Assembly: GCA_011525875.1 (NCBI GenBank)
Contig: WYBN01000012.1
Location: 124,001-188,000 of the forward strand
Length of the DNA: 64,000 bases
Reading direction: 5' to 3'
From: Melioribacteraceae bacterium
GTDB lineage: Bacteria > Bacteroidota > Ignavibacteria > Ignavibacteriales > Melioribacteraceae
The position numbers were made by a program, and so were the translations under genes. Below the pieces are notes generated by a model, which had not been told where the DNA came from, searched no databases, and saw only the letters and a program-made list of their open reading frames with translations. Below are positions 24,942 to 34,395 of this stretch, piece by piece (the stretch's first letter is position 1; each line of letters starts with the position of its first letter).

Positions 24942-26396
24942 TTGGAAAAAAGCGATATTAAAAATTTCGTTATTTATAATCTTCCAACAGCTCTCCCCTT
25001 TTTATTGGGTTTCGTGGCCTTTTCTATCTATACGAACTATCTAATTCCGGAAGAGTTCGGTATTAGGGCGATTATTATTATTTCTATTCTTGTTTTCGAA
25101 ATTATTACTAATTTTGGTGTCAATTGGATTATCAGAGCCAGGTTTTACGATAAACAGTCAGTCGATGATTTTAAATCACAGTTTACTACAATTCTGTTTG
25201 TTGTAATTTCTGCCAGGTTGTTTTTTTTCTTTGTGCTCTCCAGTATCCCGGTAAATAAATTATTTCAGATATTCTTCCCGAGTTGGAACGAGTATTACAC
25301 TTCCTTGTTCAGTATTCAGTTGTTTGTGTACCTTGCTAACAGCCCAAATAATCTTATTGCTTCAATGCTTGTAATGGCTAAGAGCTCTTCAAAATATTCT
25401 GTTGTTCAGCTCCTTTTGTTCTTTGTCTCAACTATTTCTTCTATTGTATTGTTGATTATTTTTAATCAGGGATTAAAATCCTTGTTCTGGGGCGAGTTCC
25501 TTGGTGAGTTTCTCTCAACTATACTCGGACTGTTTCTGTTGAAAGAATATTTCAGATTTAAATTTTCATCTCAGGCCGTAAAAGATTTACTGACTATCGG
25601 ACTACCGGCACTTCCGAAAAATATATTCAGTCAGTTCCAGCAGAATATTAATAAATACCTCGTACAGATATTTCTGCCGGTCGCTGACTTAGGAATCTTC
25701 TATAAAAGTGAATTCTTGCGTACAGGATTTAAAAGTGCCGAAAAAGCTTATACTAATGCGTTTGCACCTGAAAATATTAAAAGACTTCAGAAATTAGGGC
25801 ATGATCGGAGTATCTTTAAAATTCAGAACATTTGGATGAATTTACTTGCGGTTGGAATTGCTTTGACCACTATTTTTATGGTCGATATTTTTGATTTGTT
25901 CCATATAAATCCCGCTTTTATCCTCTGTGCTAAAATCGCACCTATCTTTGGCAGTACGGTTTTACTCAGCAGCTATGAAATGGTGCTTGCAAATAATATT
26001 CTTGTAGCAAAAAAAACATATATCTTTACTCTCAGAGCAATTATCACAGGTACAAGCAATATACTCCTTAATATCGTTCTTATAAATTTAATTGGATTGC
26101 TTGGAGCTGTTATTGCAAGTGTATTTACTGCGCTCTTTAGTTTGCTGATTGGAATTTATTTTAATAATAAATACGTAAGGATTCTTGATGACATTAACCT
26201 GATTACATACTTCCTGGTTTTTATTTCTCTTCTTCCTCTGTTCTATGTTTTTTATACCGATTTAATAACTTCATTTGTTCTAAAGATTATTATCTTCTTT
26301 GTATATCTGTCAATACTTGCATTAATTGATATCTTTTCGAATAATAGTTTCTTTGTTTCAAACTTGAGGAATCTCAAAAAGTTTAGCGTTTCATGA
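24942..26396 (+). CDS. Wzx-type polysaccharide flippase
   Basis: A 484-residue integral membrane protein with 12-14 predicted helices spread through its length, of the MATE/MVF exporter superfamily (polysaccharide biosynthesis protein). The segment AKNSNRIFSQFQQNI-like PKNIFSQFQQNINKYLV at about residue 222 is typical of O-antigen flippases. It moves the undecaprenyl-linked repeat unit across the inner membrane. Initiation is from TTG at 24942; no ATG lies near. It overlaps the next glycosyltransferase by four bases (ATGA). Confidence 0.83.
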   Translation: MEKSDIKNFVIYNLPTALPFLLGFVAFSIYTNYLIPEEFGIRAIIIISILVFEIITNFGVNWIIRARFYDKQSVDDFKSQFTTILFVVISARLFFFFVLSSIPVNKLFQIFFPSWNEYYTSLFSIQLFVYLANSPNNLIASMLVMAKSSSKYSVVQLLLFFVSTISSIVLLIIFNQGLKSLFWGEFLGEFLSTILGLFLLKEYFRFKFSSQAVKDLLTIGLPALPKNIFSQFQQNINKYLVQIFLPVADLGIFYKSEFLRTGFKSAEKAYTNAFAPENIKRLQKLGHDRSIFKIQNIWMNLLAVGIALTTIFMVDIFDLFHINPAFILCAKIAPIFGSTVLLSSYEMVLANNILVAKKTYIFTLRAIITGTSNILLNIVLINLIGLLGAVIASVFTALFSLLIGIYFNNKYVRILDDINLITYFLVFISLLPLFYVFYTDLITSFVLKIIIFFVYLSILALIDIFSNNSFFVSNLRNLKKFSVS

Positions 26397-27520
26397 TAAA
26401 TATTTTGCTTCTTACTGTATCAATAGAAAATATCGGGCCCTCTAAAGCACTCTATGAAATTGCCGCAGGATTGGATAAATCTGAATTTAATGTTAGCATT
26501 TGTTTCTGCAGTAAACCTCCTTATAATCAATTGAAACAGAAAATTATGGATGCCGGTATCAATATCTTCGATCTTGATATGCACGGATTATATTCAGTTA
26601 AAGGCCTATTTAGACTGTGTAGGATTGTTAAGAAGAATAACATTGATATTATTCATTCGAGATTGATACGCGCGAATTTTTATGGGGGGATCGCGTCTCA
26701 CTTTATGCGTGTTTGCCATATTGTTAATATCGTCGATGATTATAATCGACACTTCACTGATTTTCATGAAAGCTTAGCCGGAAAAATATTTAAAAGAATT
26801 ACAGACACTGTAATTAATAAAGCCGATAGAATTGTTACTAATTCAAAGAATATAGCTATGGGACTGTTGAAGGAAAATGCGGCATGGTCCCATAAAATAT
26901 CAACTATTTACAACGGAGTAGAAATTCCCCAGTTGGATTTACACTCCCATCACCGCAATGCTGTAAGCAGTAATCAGACTATCAAAGTTGGAAGTGTTGG
27001 AAGATTGGCGAAAAAAAAAGATTTTATCAGCTTTATTGAAGCTGCAGCATTAGTATTAAAGAAAAGAAATAATGTGATATTTTCTATTGCTGGGGACGGT
27101 GATCAGAAGGAAATTCTGAATGAACGGATAAAATCTTTGGGTATCGAAAAGAACTTTACTCTGGTGGGTCATTCTGAAAATACTTTCAGCTATCTGTCTG
27201 ACCTTGATATATTTGTTTTTACCTCACATTTTGAGGGTATGCCAAATTCAATACTCGAAGCAATGGTTTCTTCTCTCCCGATTCTCACATTTGATTTTTC
27301 CGGCGCTGACGAAATCATTTCGAATGGAGCTGAAGGGTTTCTTATTGTGAACCGGGATATTAATGAACTTGCGGACCGAATTAGTATGCTGATAGATGAT
27401 AAGAATTTAAGTATGAAATTAGGTAATCAGGGAAGAGAAAAAGCTCAAAAACATAATTCTTTAAAAATTATGGTTGATAAATTTCGAAATGAATATTTTA
27501 GTCTAATATCAACTAAATAA
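26393..27520 (+). CDS. Glycosyltransferase, GT4-like
   Basis: A 375-residue GT-B transferase. The N-terminal half contains IENIGPSKALYEIAAGL (glycine-loop region); the C-terminal half has GSVGRLAKKKDFISFIEAA at about 202, FSIAGDGDQKEIL at about 229, and HFEGMPNSILEAM at about 281 with the E-x7-E donor-binding motif. This is a typical GT4 retaining transferase, probably cytoplasmic on the inner membrane face. The sugar cannot be told. It is translationally coupled to the flippase. Confidence 0.83.
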   Translation: MINILLLTVSIENIGPSKALYEIAAGLDKSEFNVSICFCSKPPYNQLKQKIMDAGINIFDLDMHGLYSVKGLFRLCRIVKKNNIDIIHSRLIRANFYGGIASHFMRVCHIVNIVDDYNRHFTDFHESLAGKIFKRITDTVINKADRIVTNSKNIAMGLLKENAAWSHKISTIYNGVEIPQLDLHSHHRNAVSSNQTIKVGSVGRLAKKKDFISFIEAAALVLKKRNNVIFSIAGDGDQKEILNERIKSLGIEKNFTLVGHSENTFSYLSDLDIFVFTSHFEGMPNSILEAMVSSLPILTFDFSGADEIISNGAEGFLIVNRDINELADRISMLIDDKNLSMKLGNQGREKAQKHNSLKIMVDKFRNEYFSLISTK

Positions 27521-27534
27521 AAGTAAGTTGCTAC

Positions 27535-28332
27535 ATGGAGAAATTGTCTATATGTATTGTGTCTATGAATCACTCGGCTCTTCTGAAGAATTGCCTCGAC
27601 TCAATTTATAAATATAGACCGGTTAAATATTCGTTCGAGATTATTGTCGTCGACAATTGTTCTTCAGATGATACCCGGGACTGGCTCAATGAGTATGCAT
27701 CGGACAAACAAGAATTGATTCCAATTTGGAATTCAGAAATTTTTAATTTCTCGAAGAACAATAATATTGCTATTGAACGCTCTTCTGGGAGTGTTTTGCT
27801 TATTTTGAATCCCGATACCTTGATTCATAAGGATACTTTGGATAATATGATTGAATTTCTTCTCGGCAGTGAAGATAATGGCGCTGCAACCTGCAAGTTA
27901 GTTTATCAAGATGGCAGTTTTCAATATTCTGCAAGAAAATTCCTCAAAATAAAGTATATTTTGGCTAGCAGGTTGAATACTTTGGGTTATAAGGTTTTAA
28001 CAAATACATACAATGAGTATAATATGTCAAAACAGACTGACATAAATCCGAAAGAAGTGGATTATATTCTTGGCGCTTGTATGTTTATTAAAAAGGATGT
28101 TCTAGATGAAGTAGGTCTCTTCGACGAAAGATTCGTGCTTTATGGTGAAGATACTGATTTGTGCTTTAGAATAAAAAAATCGGGGAAAAAAATTTATTAC
28201 AATCCATGTCATTCAATAACTCATATTTATGCTAGGACAAGTGCTAAAGGTATATGTAGAAAAGAATTCTATTTACAACTATATACTACATTTTTGTTTT
28301 ATTTAAAAAACTATCTAGGCTTGATTAAATGA
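27535..28332 (+). CDS. Glycosyltransferase family 2
   Basis: A 265-residue GT-A transferase. The nucleotide-binding IVVDNCSSDDTRDWL is at about residue 39; LILNPDTLIHKDTL holds the DxD-like metal motif at about 91; the GACMFIKKDVLDEVGLFDERF and GEDTDLCFRIKKSGKKIYY segments are typical of rhamnosyltransferase-like GT2 proteins. It overlaps the initiating sugar transferase by four bases. It probably adds a later sugar to the repeat unit. Confidence 0.85.
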   Translation: MEKLSICIVSMNHSALLKNCLDSIYKYRPVKYSFEIIVVDNCSSDDTRDWLNEYASDKQELIPIWNSEIFNFSKNNNIAIERSSGSVLLILNPDTLIHKDTLDNMIEFLLGSEDNGAATCKLVYQDGSFQYSARKFLKIKYILASRLNTLGYKVLTNTYNEYNMSKQTDINPKEVDYILGACMFIKKDVLDEVGLFDERFVLYGEDTDLCFRIKKSGKKIYYNPCHSITHIYARTSAKGICRKEFYLQLYTTFLFYLKNYLGLIK

Positions 28333-29759
28333 TCTGGCGTCCATCATCACATAAAAGAATTGTTCAAGTTGCTGATTTTATTTCGATACTATTCGGTTTC
28401 GTAATAAGCTATGTAATTTGGAACCAATTCATAGTAAATATAAAAACGACTAGATATTCTCCTCTAGTTTTGAATGAAAATCATATTCTTATTCTTTTTC
28501 TTTTGAGTTATTTGTTTGTCTTCATTTTACAAGAAAACGGAGCTTACTCTTACCAAAGATTCACTTCAATACTGAAAGAAATATCCATAATTCTTAAATC
28601 CTCAGTTTATGCGGTAATGATCGCGGTTTTCTTATCATATATGCTCGGCGAAAAATCGATTGCGAGAAGTTATTTTACTATTTCATTTATCCTTATTGTC
28701 TTCATTTTAATTATTGAGAAGATTGTTTTGTTTAAGATTGCGAATTTTGTTAGGAACAGCGGCAGAAATAGAAAAAGGATAATTATAATTGGTACTGGTT
28801 CTCGCGCCAGGAAGTTTATAGAAACTGTTCAGTCTAATAAAAGTTGGGGTTTGGATATAATTGGCATATTGACTGGTGAAATTGACAATGTGGGTCAAGA
28901 GATAAATGGTATACAAGTTATAGATCATTATAGTAATTTTCAATCTATACTTAAAACGATAAACCCTGAGGAAATAATCATCACTATTTCTACCAAACGA
29001 TTTGATCAAATTAGAGATGTATTGGAGATATGTGAAAGAGAGGGTGTTACTGTAAGATTGAATTCCGATTTTTTTGGACGAATAACAAAAAATGTAACCG
29101 TTGACAAAGTTTATGGATTGAATATAATAAGTTTTAATATGGTAAAACAATCTGAAATTGATTTATTTCTTAAACGTTTTATTGATATCGTCGGCTCAAT
29201 AGTTGCAATAGTTATTTTCTTTCCCTTTATGATCGTAGCTGCAGTTGGAATTTGGATTACCGATGGTAAGCCGGTGCTCTATAACTGGAAAGTCATTGGA
29301 ATTAATAAAAAACCGTTCAAAAGCTGGAAATTTAGAACAATGGTCAAAAACGCTGATGAGCTCAAACACCGCTTAGAGGGGAAAAACGAGATGGACGGAC
29401 CGGTATTTAAGATTAAAGATGATCCTAGGATAATTCCATTTGGCCGATGGTTAAGAAAGTGGAGTATTGATGAAACGCCTCAATTGTTTAGCGTACTCAA
29501 AGGCGATATGAGTCTTGTAGGTCCAAGACCCGCAGGACCAAATGAATTAGTTAGATATGACAGTTGGCATCGGCGAAAGTTGAGCATTAAGCCAGGTATA
29601 ACTTGTCTCTGGCAAATTAATGGGAGAAATGAAATTTCAAACTTCGATGAGTGGGTAAAACTAGACCTGGAATACATCGATAATTGGTCTTTGCTGCTCG
29701 ACATTAAAATTCTATTGAAAACAATCCCTTCCGTGATTTTGGGTAGAGGGGCTCGTTAA
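28329..29759 (+). CDS. Undecaprenyl-phosphate sugar phosphotransferase (initiating enzyme)
   Basis: A 476-residue polyisoprenyl-phosphate hexose-1-phosphate transferase of the WbaP/WcaJ type. Four N-terminal membrane helices (residues 10-135) precede a Rossmann-like domain (IIIIGTGSRARKF at about 151), then a fifth re-entrant helix (DIVGSIVAIVIFFPFMIVA) and the bacterial sugar transferase domain with SWKFRTMVKNADE, DETPQLFSVLKGDMSLVGPRP and WQINGRNE. It transfers a sugar 1-phosphate to undecaprenyl phosphate and starts each repeat unit. The ATG overlaps the upstream stop by four bases. The first sugar cannot be told. Confidence 0.9.
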   Translation: MIWRPSSHKRIVQVADFISILFGFVISYVIWNQFIVNIKTTRYSPLVLNENHILILFLLSYLFVFILQENGAYSYQRFTSILKEISIILKSSVYAVMIAVFLSYMLGEKSIARSYFTISFILIVFILIIEKIVLFKIANFVRNSGRNRKRIIIIGTGSRARKFIETVQSNKSWGLDIIGILTGEIDNVGQEINGIQVIDHYSNFQSILKTINPEEIIITISTKRFDQIRDVLEICEREGVTVRLNSDFFGRITKNVTVDKVYGLNIISFNMVKQSEIDLFLKRFIDIVGSIVAIVIFFPFMIVAAVGIWITDGKPVLYNWKVIGINKKPFKSWKFRTMVKNADELKHRLEGKNEMDGPVFKIKDDPRIIPFGRWLRKWSIDETPQLFSVLKGDMSLVGPRPAGPNELVRYDSWHRRKLSIKPGITCLWQINGRNEISNFDEWVKLDLEYIDNWSLLLDIKILLKTIPSVILGRGAR

Positions 29760-29784
29760 ATTAATTAAATAGAAGGGTAAGATT

Positions 29785-30780
29785 ATGATAGTTGTTAGAG
29801 CACCATTTAGACTGCCTTTAGGAGGTGGGGGAACAGATTTACCTTCTTATTATCAAAAGTATGAGGGCTTTCTCATTACTGCTGCTATTAATAAGTATAT
29901 GTACATTAACATTAATGAGCCGGCAATCATTAATAAAATAAAAATTAATTACAGCAAGGTTGAAGTAGTAGAAATAAATCAAATAAAAGAAATAAAACAT
30001 GAAATTGTTAAAGAAGCATTAAATTATCTTAAAATTAAGCGTCCTCTTGAAATATCTTCAATGGCTGATTTATCAGCCGGCACAGGGATGGGTTCTTCAA
30101 GCTCATATACTGTTGGATTGTTAAAGGGTCTAAACCAAATGTTAAGGAGATACATCTCCATTCAAGAACTGGCAGAAGAAGCATGTAAGGTTGAAATTGA
30201 TTTAATAGGAAAGCCAATCGGGAAGCAGGATCAATACGCTTCAGCATTTGGGGGTATCCTACAGCTTGAAATTGATACCCTTGGGAAAGTAACAGTAACG
30301 CCTCTTAAATTAGAACAAGAGACCATATATGAACTTGAAAATAGATTGATGATGTTTTATACAAATATTGAACGCGACGCTAATGTTATATTAAGCGAAC
30401 AAAGTTCAAAAGCCAAGTCTGATGATAACGCTGTGATTGAATCAATGCACAAAATTAAAGAAATTGGAATCGAAGTGAAGAAGAAATTATTGGAAGGAGA
30501 TGTATGTGCTTTCGGTGAATTATTAAATGAACACTGGCTTACAAAAAAAAATGTCTCAAAAAAAATGAGTAATTCTAAAATTGATGATTGGTACGATCTT
30601 GCAATGAAAAACGGTGCGTTGGGAGGTAAAGTTATGGGAGCCGGCGGGGGAGGTTTTATGCTTTTTTGTGTTCGTAACGGTAAAAGAAAGCATTTAAGAA
30701 AAACGCTTGAAGATGCCGGACTAAGATATATGAATTTTAAATTTGACTGGGAAGGCGTGAAGACGTTGGTTAATATTTAG
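29785..30780 (+). CDS. hddA: GHMP kinase, D-glycero-D-manno-heptose 7-phosphate 1-kinase (HddA-like)
   Basis: A 331-residue GHMP-family kinase. PLGGGGTDLPSYY at residues 9-21 is motif 1, GTGMGSSSSYTVGLL at about 104 the ATP loop, and MGAGGGGFMLF at about 286 motif 3. The sequence form matches HddA, which phosphorylates D,D-heptose 7-phosphate at C1 in the GDP-heptose pathway. The gene starts a second sugar module with hddC-, gmhB- and gmhA-like genes downstream. AGAAGGGTAAG before the ATG gives an adequate ribosome site. Element D separates it from the next sugar gene. Confidence 0.8.
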   Translation: MIVVRAPFRLPLGGGGTDLPSYYQKYEGFLITAAINKYMYININEPAIINKIKINYSKVEVVEINQIKEIKHEIVKEALNYLKIKRPLEISSMADLSAGTGMGSSSSYTVGLLKGLNQMLRRYISIQELAEEACKVEIDLIGKPIGKQDQYASAFGGILQLEIDTLGKVTVTPLKLEQETIYELENRLMMFYTNIERDANVILSEQSSKAKSDDNAVIESMHKIKEIGIEVKKKLLEGDVCAFGELLNEHWLTKKNVSKKMSNSKIDDWYDLAMKNGALGGKVMGAGGGGFMLFCVRNGKRKHLRKTLEDAGLRYMNFKFDWEGVKTLVNI

Positions 30781-30801
30781 GAAGCAGTATGATAGTAGGT
30801 T

Positions 30802-31260
30802 GTAAGTAGTAAATAGAAAAAGAAACAAAAATATTGGGAAATTGGTAAAGCAAATTGCAAAGGTTTTAGAGATTTAATAGTTTATCAGTTAGCATATCAA
30901 CTTGCTATTGAAATTTATGAAGTAACAAAAACATTTCCGAAAGAAGAAAAGTATTCATTGGTCGACCAAATCCGTCGTTCTTCAAGATCAGCAACAACAA
31001 ATATTTCAGGGTCATGGAGTAGACGAAAATATCCCAAATCATTTGTAAGTAAATTAATTGATGCAATTGGTGAAGCTGATGAAACAACAGTGTGGTTGGA
31101 TTTCTCAAAAGATTTTGGTTACCTTGAAACAACTAAGTATAATTCTCTTTTTCAAAGATATGTGGATGTTTGTAAAATGTTAAACAGCATGATTAACCAG
31201 CCTGAAAAGTTTTGTTATTGATTAAATCGTTCTACATACTTCTTACTATATACTACTTAC
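30802..31260 (+). repeat. IVS-like element D: inverted repeat flanking a four-helix gene
   Basis: GTAAGTAGTAAATAG at 30802-30816 matches the reverse complement of 31246-31260 at 14 of 15 positions. The arms surround the fourth four-helix gene and sit 21 bases after the hddA stop and 15 bases before the epimerase start. The flanking DNA continues with TAGTA/TACTT-type units on both sides. Confidence 0.58.
30817..31221 (+). pseudogene. Four-helix bundle gene, copy D, without a usable start codon
   Basis: The frame is open from 30817 to the TAA at 31219-31221. It contains the family's N-terminal FRDLIVYQLAYQLAIEIYEV, then FPKEEKYSLVDQIRRSSRSA and NISGSWSRRKYP, followed by the later helices. No in-frame ATG or GTG exists between the upstream TAG (30814-30816) and the conserved region; the first TTG (30958) lies well inside it and would make an 87-residue fragment. 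An ATT start at 30841 is conceivable. The likeliest reading is a decayed gene that has lost its start. Confidence 0.65.
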
Positions 31261-31275
31261 AGTAAATTATTTGAC

Positions 31276-32214
31276 ATGAAAAAAAAAGTACTCATCACCG
31301 GTGTTGCCGGATTTATAGGTTCAAACCTGGCTAACAGATTGTTAGCTGAAGGCGGATATAGAGTAATTGGAATTGACAATCTTTCTTACGGTGTAAGAGA
31401 ACAAATACCTGTAGAGGTCGAATTTTATGAGTTAGATATTAGAGACACAGCGATTTATAATCTCTTTACAAATACAGACTTTGTATTTCATTTCGCTGCA
31501 AAGAATTGTATCAGCGATTGTCAGCTTGATCCTGTCGAAACAGCCGATATAAATGTAAGAGGTACGGTAAATGTTTTGGAAGCCGCAAAAAGAGCCAATG
31601 TAAAGAAAGTTATTTATGCAGAATCATCAGCTCTTTATGAAGGTAGTAATCGGTTGCCTACTCCAGAGTCTGAAATAAATCCCCAGTCATTTTATTCAAT
31701 TAGTAAATTATCTACAATGTATTTTGCGGATGCATATACAAAATTTTATAATCTTAAAACAACGGCACTTAGATACTTTTGTGTTTATGGCCCAAGACAG
31801 GATTATAGAAGAACAATCCCTCCTTTATTTTCTGCTTTTATCATAAAACTACTGAAGGGAGAAAACCCAATTATATACGGCACCGGCGAAAAGCGAAGAG
31901 ATTTTATTCATGTTGATGATATAAATGATTTTCATATTCAATGTATGAAAGATGATCGGACAACCGGTAACGTTTATAACCTTGGCAGCGGTTATAATTA
32001 TTCGGTTAATGATATTTATAATACGATTTCATCGTTACTGCATTCTGATATTAAACCAATCTATAAACCTGATTTACCCGGTGAAGCTTTTGAAAACCTT
32101 GCCGATATTTCAAAAGCAAAAACGATTGGCTGGAATCCCAAAATCGATTTGGAACAAGGACTGAAGACATCAATAGACTTTATTAAAAATGAAATTTCAA
32201 AAGGAAATATCTGA
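31276..32214 (+). CDS. NAD-dependent sugar epimerase/dehydratase (extended SDR)
   Basis: A 312-residue extended SDR. TGVAGFIGSNL at residues 7-17, IDNLSYG at about 36, and the catalytic Tyr-x3-Lys in YSISK with Ser in AESSALYEG. It resembles UDP-glucose 4-epimerase and GDP-heptose-modifying enzymes. RDFIHVDDI and PDLPGEAFENLADISKAK are typical of the superfamily's C-terminal domain. Context in the GDP-heptose module suggests it acts on GDP-heptose or supplies a related nucleotide sugar. The exact reaction is not predictable from sequence alone. Confidence 0.78.
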   Translation: MKKKVLITGVAGFIGSNLANRLLAEGGYRVIGIDNLSYGVREQIPVEVEFYELDIRDTAIYNLFTNTDFVFHFAAKNCISDCQLDPVETADINVRGTVNVLEAAKRANVKKVIYAESSALYEGSNRLPTPESEINPQSFYSISKLSTMYFADAYTKFYNLKTTALRYFCVYGPRQDYRRTIPPLFSAFIIKLLKGENPIIYGTGEKRRDFIHVDDINDFHIQCMKDDRTTGNVYNLGSGYNYSVNDIYNTISSLLHSDIKPIYKPDLPGEAFENLADISKAKTIGWNPKIDLEQGLKTSIDFIKNEISKGNI

Positions 32215-32254
32215 TTTCAATTCTCTTTATTTTGTAAGAATTTTGTAGTATAAT

Positions 32255-32482
32255 ATGTATAGAATAAAATTTGACAGGCATGCTAAACGTAGAATGAAGT
32301 GGCGAAGAATTTCAGAGGAAGAAGTTGAAATGACAATAATGCAGCCTGATTATACAGAAGATACAGTAAAGAATCGAAAAAATTCTTATAAAAAAATCAA
32401 TGAAAGACTTATAAAAGTAACATATATTCAGATAGAGGAAGAAATAGTCGTTATTACTGTAATTGATAAATCAGAATCATAG
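32255..32482 (+). CDS. DUF4258 domain protein (possible toxin of a TA-like pair)
   Basis: A 75-residue basic protein: FDRHAKRRMKWRRISEEEVE is the DUF4258 signature (a His-Ala-x2-R-M start and an E-x2-V helix), followed by beta strands ending VVITVIDKSES. DUF4258 genes frequently lie next to DUF2283 genes, as here, and the pairs behave like toxin-antitoxin modules by layout, but biochemical function is not established. It is unrelated to the heptose genes around it and looks like an accessory insertion. Confidence 0.78.
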   Translation: MYRIKFDRHAKRRMKWRRISEEEVEMTIMQPDYTEDTVKNRKNSYKKINERLIKVTYIQIEEEIVVITVIDKSES

Positions 32483-32494
32483 AAAAGGATAATT

Positions 32495-32710
32495 ATGAAA
32501 ATTGAATATAGCAAAAGTGCAGATGCTTTATATGTTTATTTTAAAGAAGCTTTTGTAAGCTTTACAAAAGAAATTCAGGAAGGTATTAATTTAGATTTTG
32601 ATGAAAATAACCAAATTATCGGCATTGAAATACTAGATGCCAGTGAAAGATTTAGTAAAACCGATATAGCAAATATAAATATAGAAAACCTGTCAGAGGT
32701 TTTAGATTAA
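32495..32710 (+). CDS. DUF2283 domain protein (partner of DUF4258 gene)
   Basis: A 71-residue acidic protein with the complete DUF2283 pattern: KIEYSKSADALYVYF, then GINLDFDENNQIIGIEILDA. It starts 12 bases after the DUF4258 stop, with AAAGGATAAT as a ribosome site. By analogy with other small pairs the acidic member could bind the basic one. The 144 bases that follow hold short direct repeats (TGACAATCAATGACAATTGAC at 32827-32847) and no gene. Confidence 0.8.
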   Translation: MKIEYSKSADALYVYFKEAFVSFTKEIQEGINLDFDENNQIIGIEILDASERFSKTDIANINIENLSEVLD

Positions 32711-32854
32711 TATTTTACAAAATTATTATAAAACAACCACCAAATCTTCGGATTAATTCAAACCTGACTGAAACCAGTGATTGACAATTTCTCACACAGT
32801 CATTTTTGGGAATAAACAAGCTACTAATGACAATCAATGACAATTGACTAATAA

Positions 32855-33553
32855 ATGAAAGCCATCATTCTCGCTGCCGGTAAAGGAGAAAGAATTAAAG
32901 AAATATCAAAATTTACTCCTAAACCAATGTTTCTTTATAAGGGCAAACCTATAATTCAATATAATATTGAATTGTGTAAGAAATATGGTATAACTGATAT
33001 TTACGTAAATACACATCACCATTCAAATCAGATACAAGAATATTTAGGAAAGGGTGAAAAGCTTGACGTTAAAATTACTTATTCCTTTGAAGAAGACCTT
33101 TTAGGTACATCTGGAGCTTTATTAAACTTCAAAAACTTTCTTCAAGATGCCCCTTTTTTTGTTATTTATAGCGATCAAATATGTGATTTCGATTTGAATG
33201 AATTAATAAAGAAGTATAACGACAATAATGGTATTGGTGTTATTGCATTTCATTATAGGGAAGATATTATTCATAGTGGTGTAGCTGAGTTTGATAGTAA
33301 TATGAAGATTATAAGGTTTATTGAAAAACCTAAACCGGATGAGACAGATAGTCACTGGGTAAACGCAGGTATTTATTATCTGAATCCAGCCATTTTTGAT
33401 TTTGTTCCTGCCGGCACTTCGGATTTTGGGAAAGATATTTTCCCGGAGCTTTTAAAGAAACAGCAAAACTTATTTGGCGTTTGTAAGAATAAAGAAGTAA
33501 AAGTATTTGATACATTAGAAATGTATAATAAAACAATTTCCTTAGAATCGTAA
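32855..33553 (+). CDS. hddC: Heptose-1-phosphate nucleotidyltransferase (HddC-like)
   Basis: A 232-residue sugar nucleotidyltransferase. LAAGKGERIKEISKFTPKPM at residues 6-25 carries the GXGXR-type nucleotide loop and PKP; YSDQICDFDL at about 104 holds the metal aspartate region; FIEKPKPDE is also typical. HddC transfers GMP from GTP to D,D-heptose 1-phosphate; general nucleotidyltransferases are the alternative. Its stop codon overlaps the next ATG (TAATG). Confidence 0.75.
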   Translation: MKAIILAAGKGERIKEISKFTPKPMFLYKGKPIIQYNIELCKKYGITDIYVNTHHHSNQIQEYLGKGEKLDVKITYSFEEDLLGTSGALLNFKNFLQDAPFFVIYSDQICDFDLNELIKKYNDNNGIGVIAFHYREDIIHSGVAEFDSNMKIIRFIEKPKPDETDSHWVNAGIYYLNPAIFDFVPAGTSDFGKDIFPELLKKQQNLFGVCKNKEVKVFDTLEMYNKTISLES

Positions 33554-34395
33554 TGTTATCAAACAAGAATATTATTTTAACTGGTGGGGGAAGAGGCTTA
33601 GGGAGAATATTTGCTCATAAATTAGCTAACGAAGGTGCCAGATTAATCTTACTTTCAAGAACAGAAGAAGAGTTAAAAAGAACTTTAAATGAAATAAAGC
33701 CAAAATCTCCTGAATCATTTTATATTTCACTTGATATATCTGATATATCAGCAGTTAAAAATGCACGTTCGATTGTTCTTGATAAAGTTGATAAAATAGA
33801 TTGTTTGATTAATAATGCTGCCATCCAGCCCCCAATAGGTTTATTTCATCAAATTGAAATCTCTAAATGGATAAACAATATTAAAGTAAATTTGAATGGG
33901 ACGGCGCAATGTATTTATTTTTTTGTAGATAATATGATCAAAAATAGAAAAGGAAAGATTATCAATCTATCAGGTGGTGGATCAACTTCTCCACGTTCCA
34001 ACTTTTCTTCCTATGCTTTATCGAAGACTGCGATAGTGAGATTTACAGAAATATTAGCCAAAGAATTAAATCATTTTAATATTGATGTGAATGCTTTGTC
34101 GCCAGGGGCAATAAACACAAAAATGCTTGATGAGGTTTTAGAAGCTGATAAGAATGCCGGAGAAGAAATTACTTCAGCCAAGAGACGATTAAAAGATGGA
34201 GGTGATGATCCCAAAATATCGGCTGAATTATTATATTATTTATGTTCTGATAGTTCTGATGGCATTACAGGTAAATTAATTTCGGCAATTTGGGATCCGT
34301 GGCAAGATGACGCATTCCTTACAAAACTAAAGAGTGACAAGGACTTTGCTACTTTACGACGTATTGATGATAAAACTTTCTTTAAGAAAATATGA
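33553..34395 (+). CDS. Short-chain dehydrogenase/reductase
   Basis: A 280-residue classical SDR: TGGGRGLGRIFAHKLA at about residue 10, NNAAIQPPIG at about 89, catalytic Ser in INLSGGGST and Tyr/Lys in YALSKTA. The C-terminal region is longer than usual by about 30 residues (residues 245-280). It is the counterpart, in this module, of the SDR at 19716-20417. An oxidoreduction on heptose or GDP-heptose is likely. It overlaps both neighbours. Confidence 0.8.
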   Translation: MLSNKNIILTGGGRGLGRIFAHKLANEGARLILLSRTEEELKRTLNEIKPKSPESFYISLDISDISAVKNARSIVLDKVDKIDCLINNAAIQPPIGLFHQIEISKWINNIKVNLNGTAQCIYFFVDNMIKNRKGKIINLSGGGSTSPRSNFSSYALSKTAIVRFTEILAKELNHFNIDVNALSPGAINTKMLDEVLEADKNAGEEITSAKRRLKDGGDDPKISAELLYYLCSDSSDGITGKLISAIWDPWQDDAFLTKLKSDKDFATLRRIDDKTFFKKI

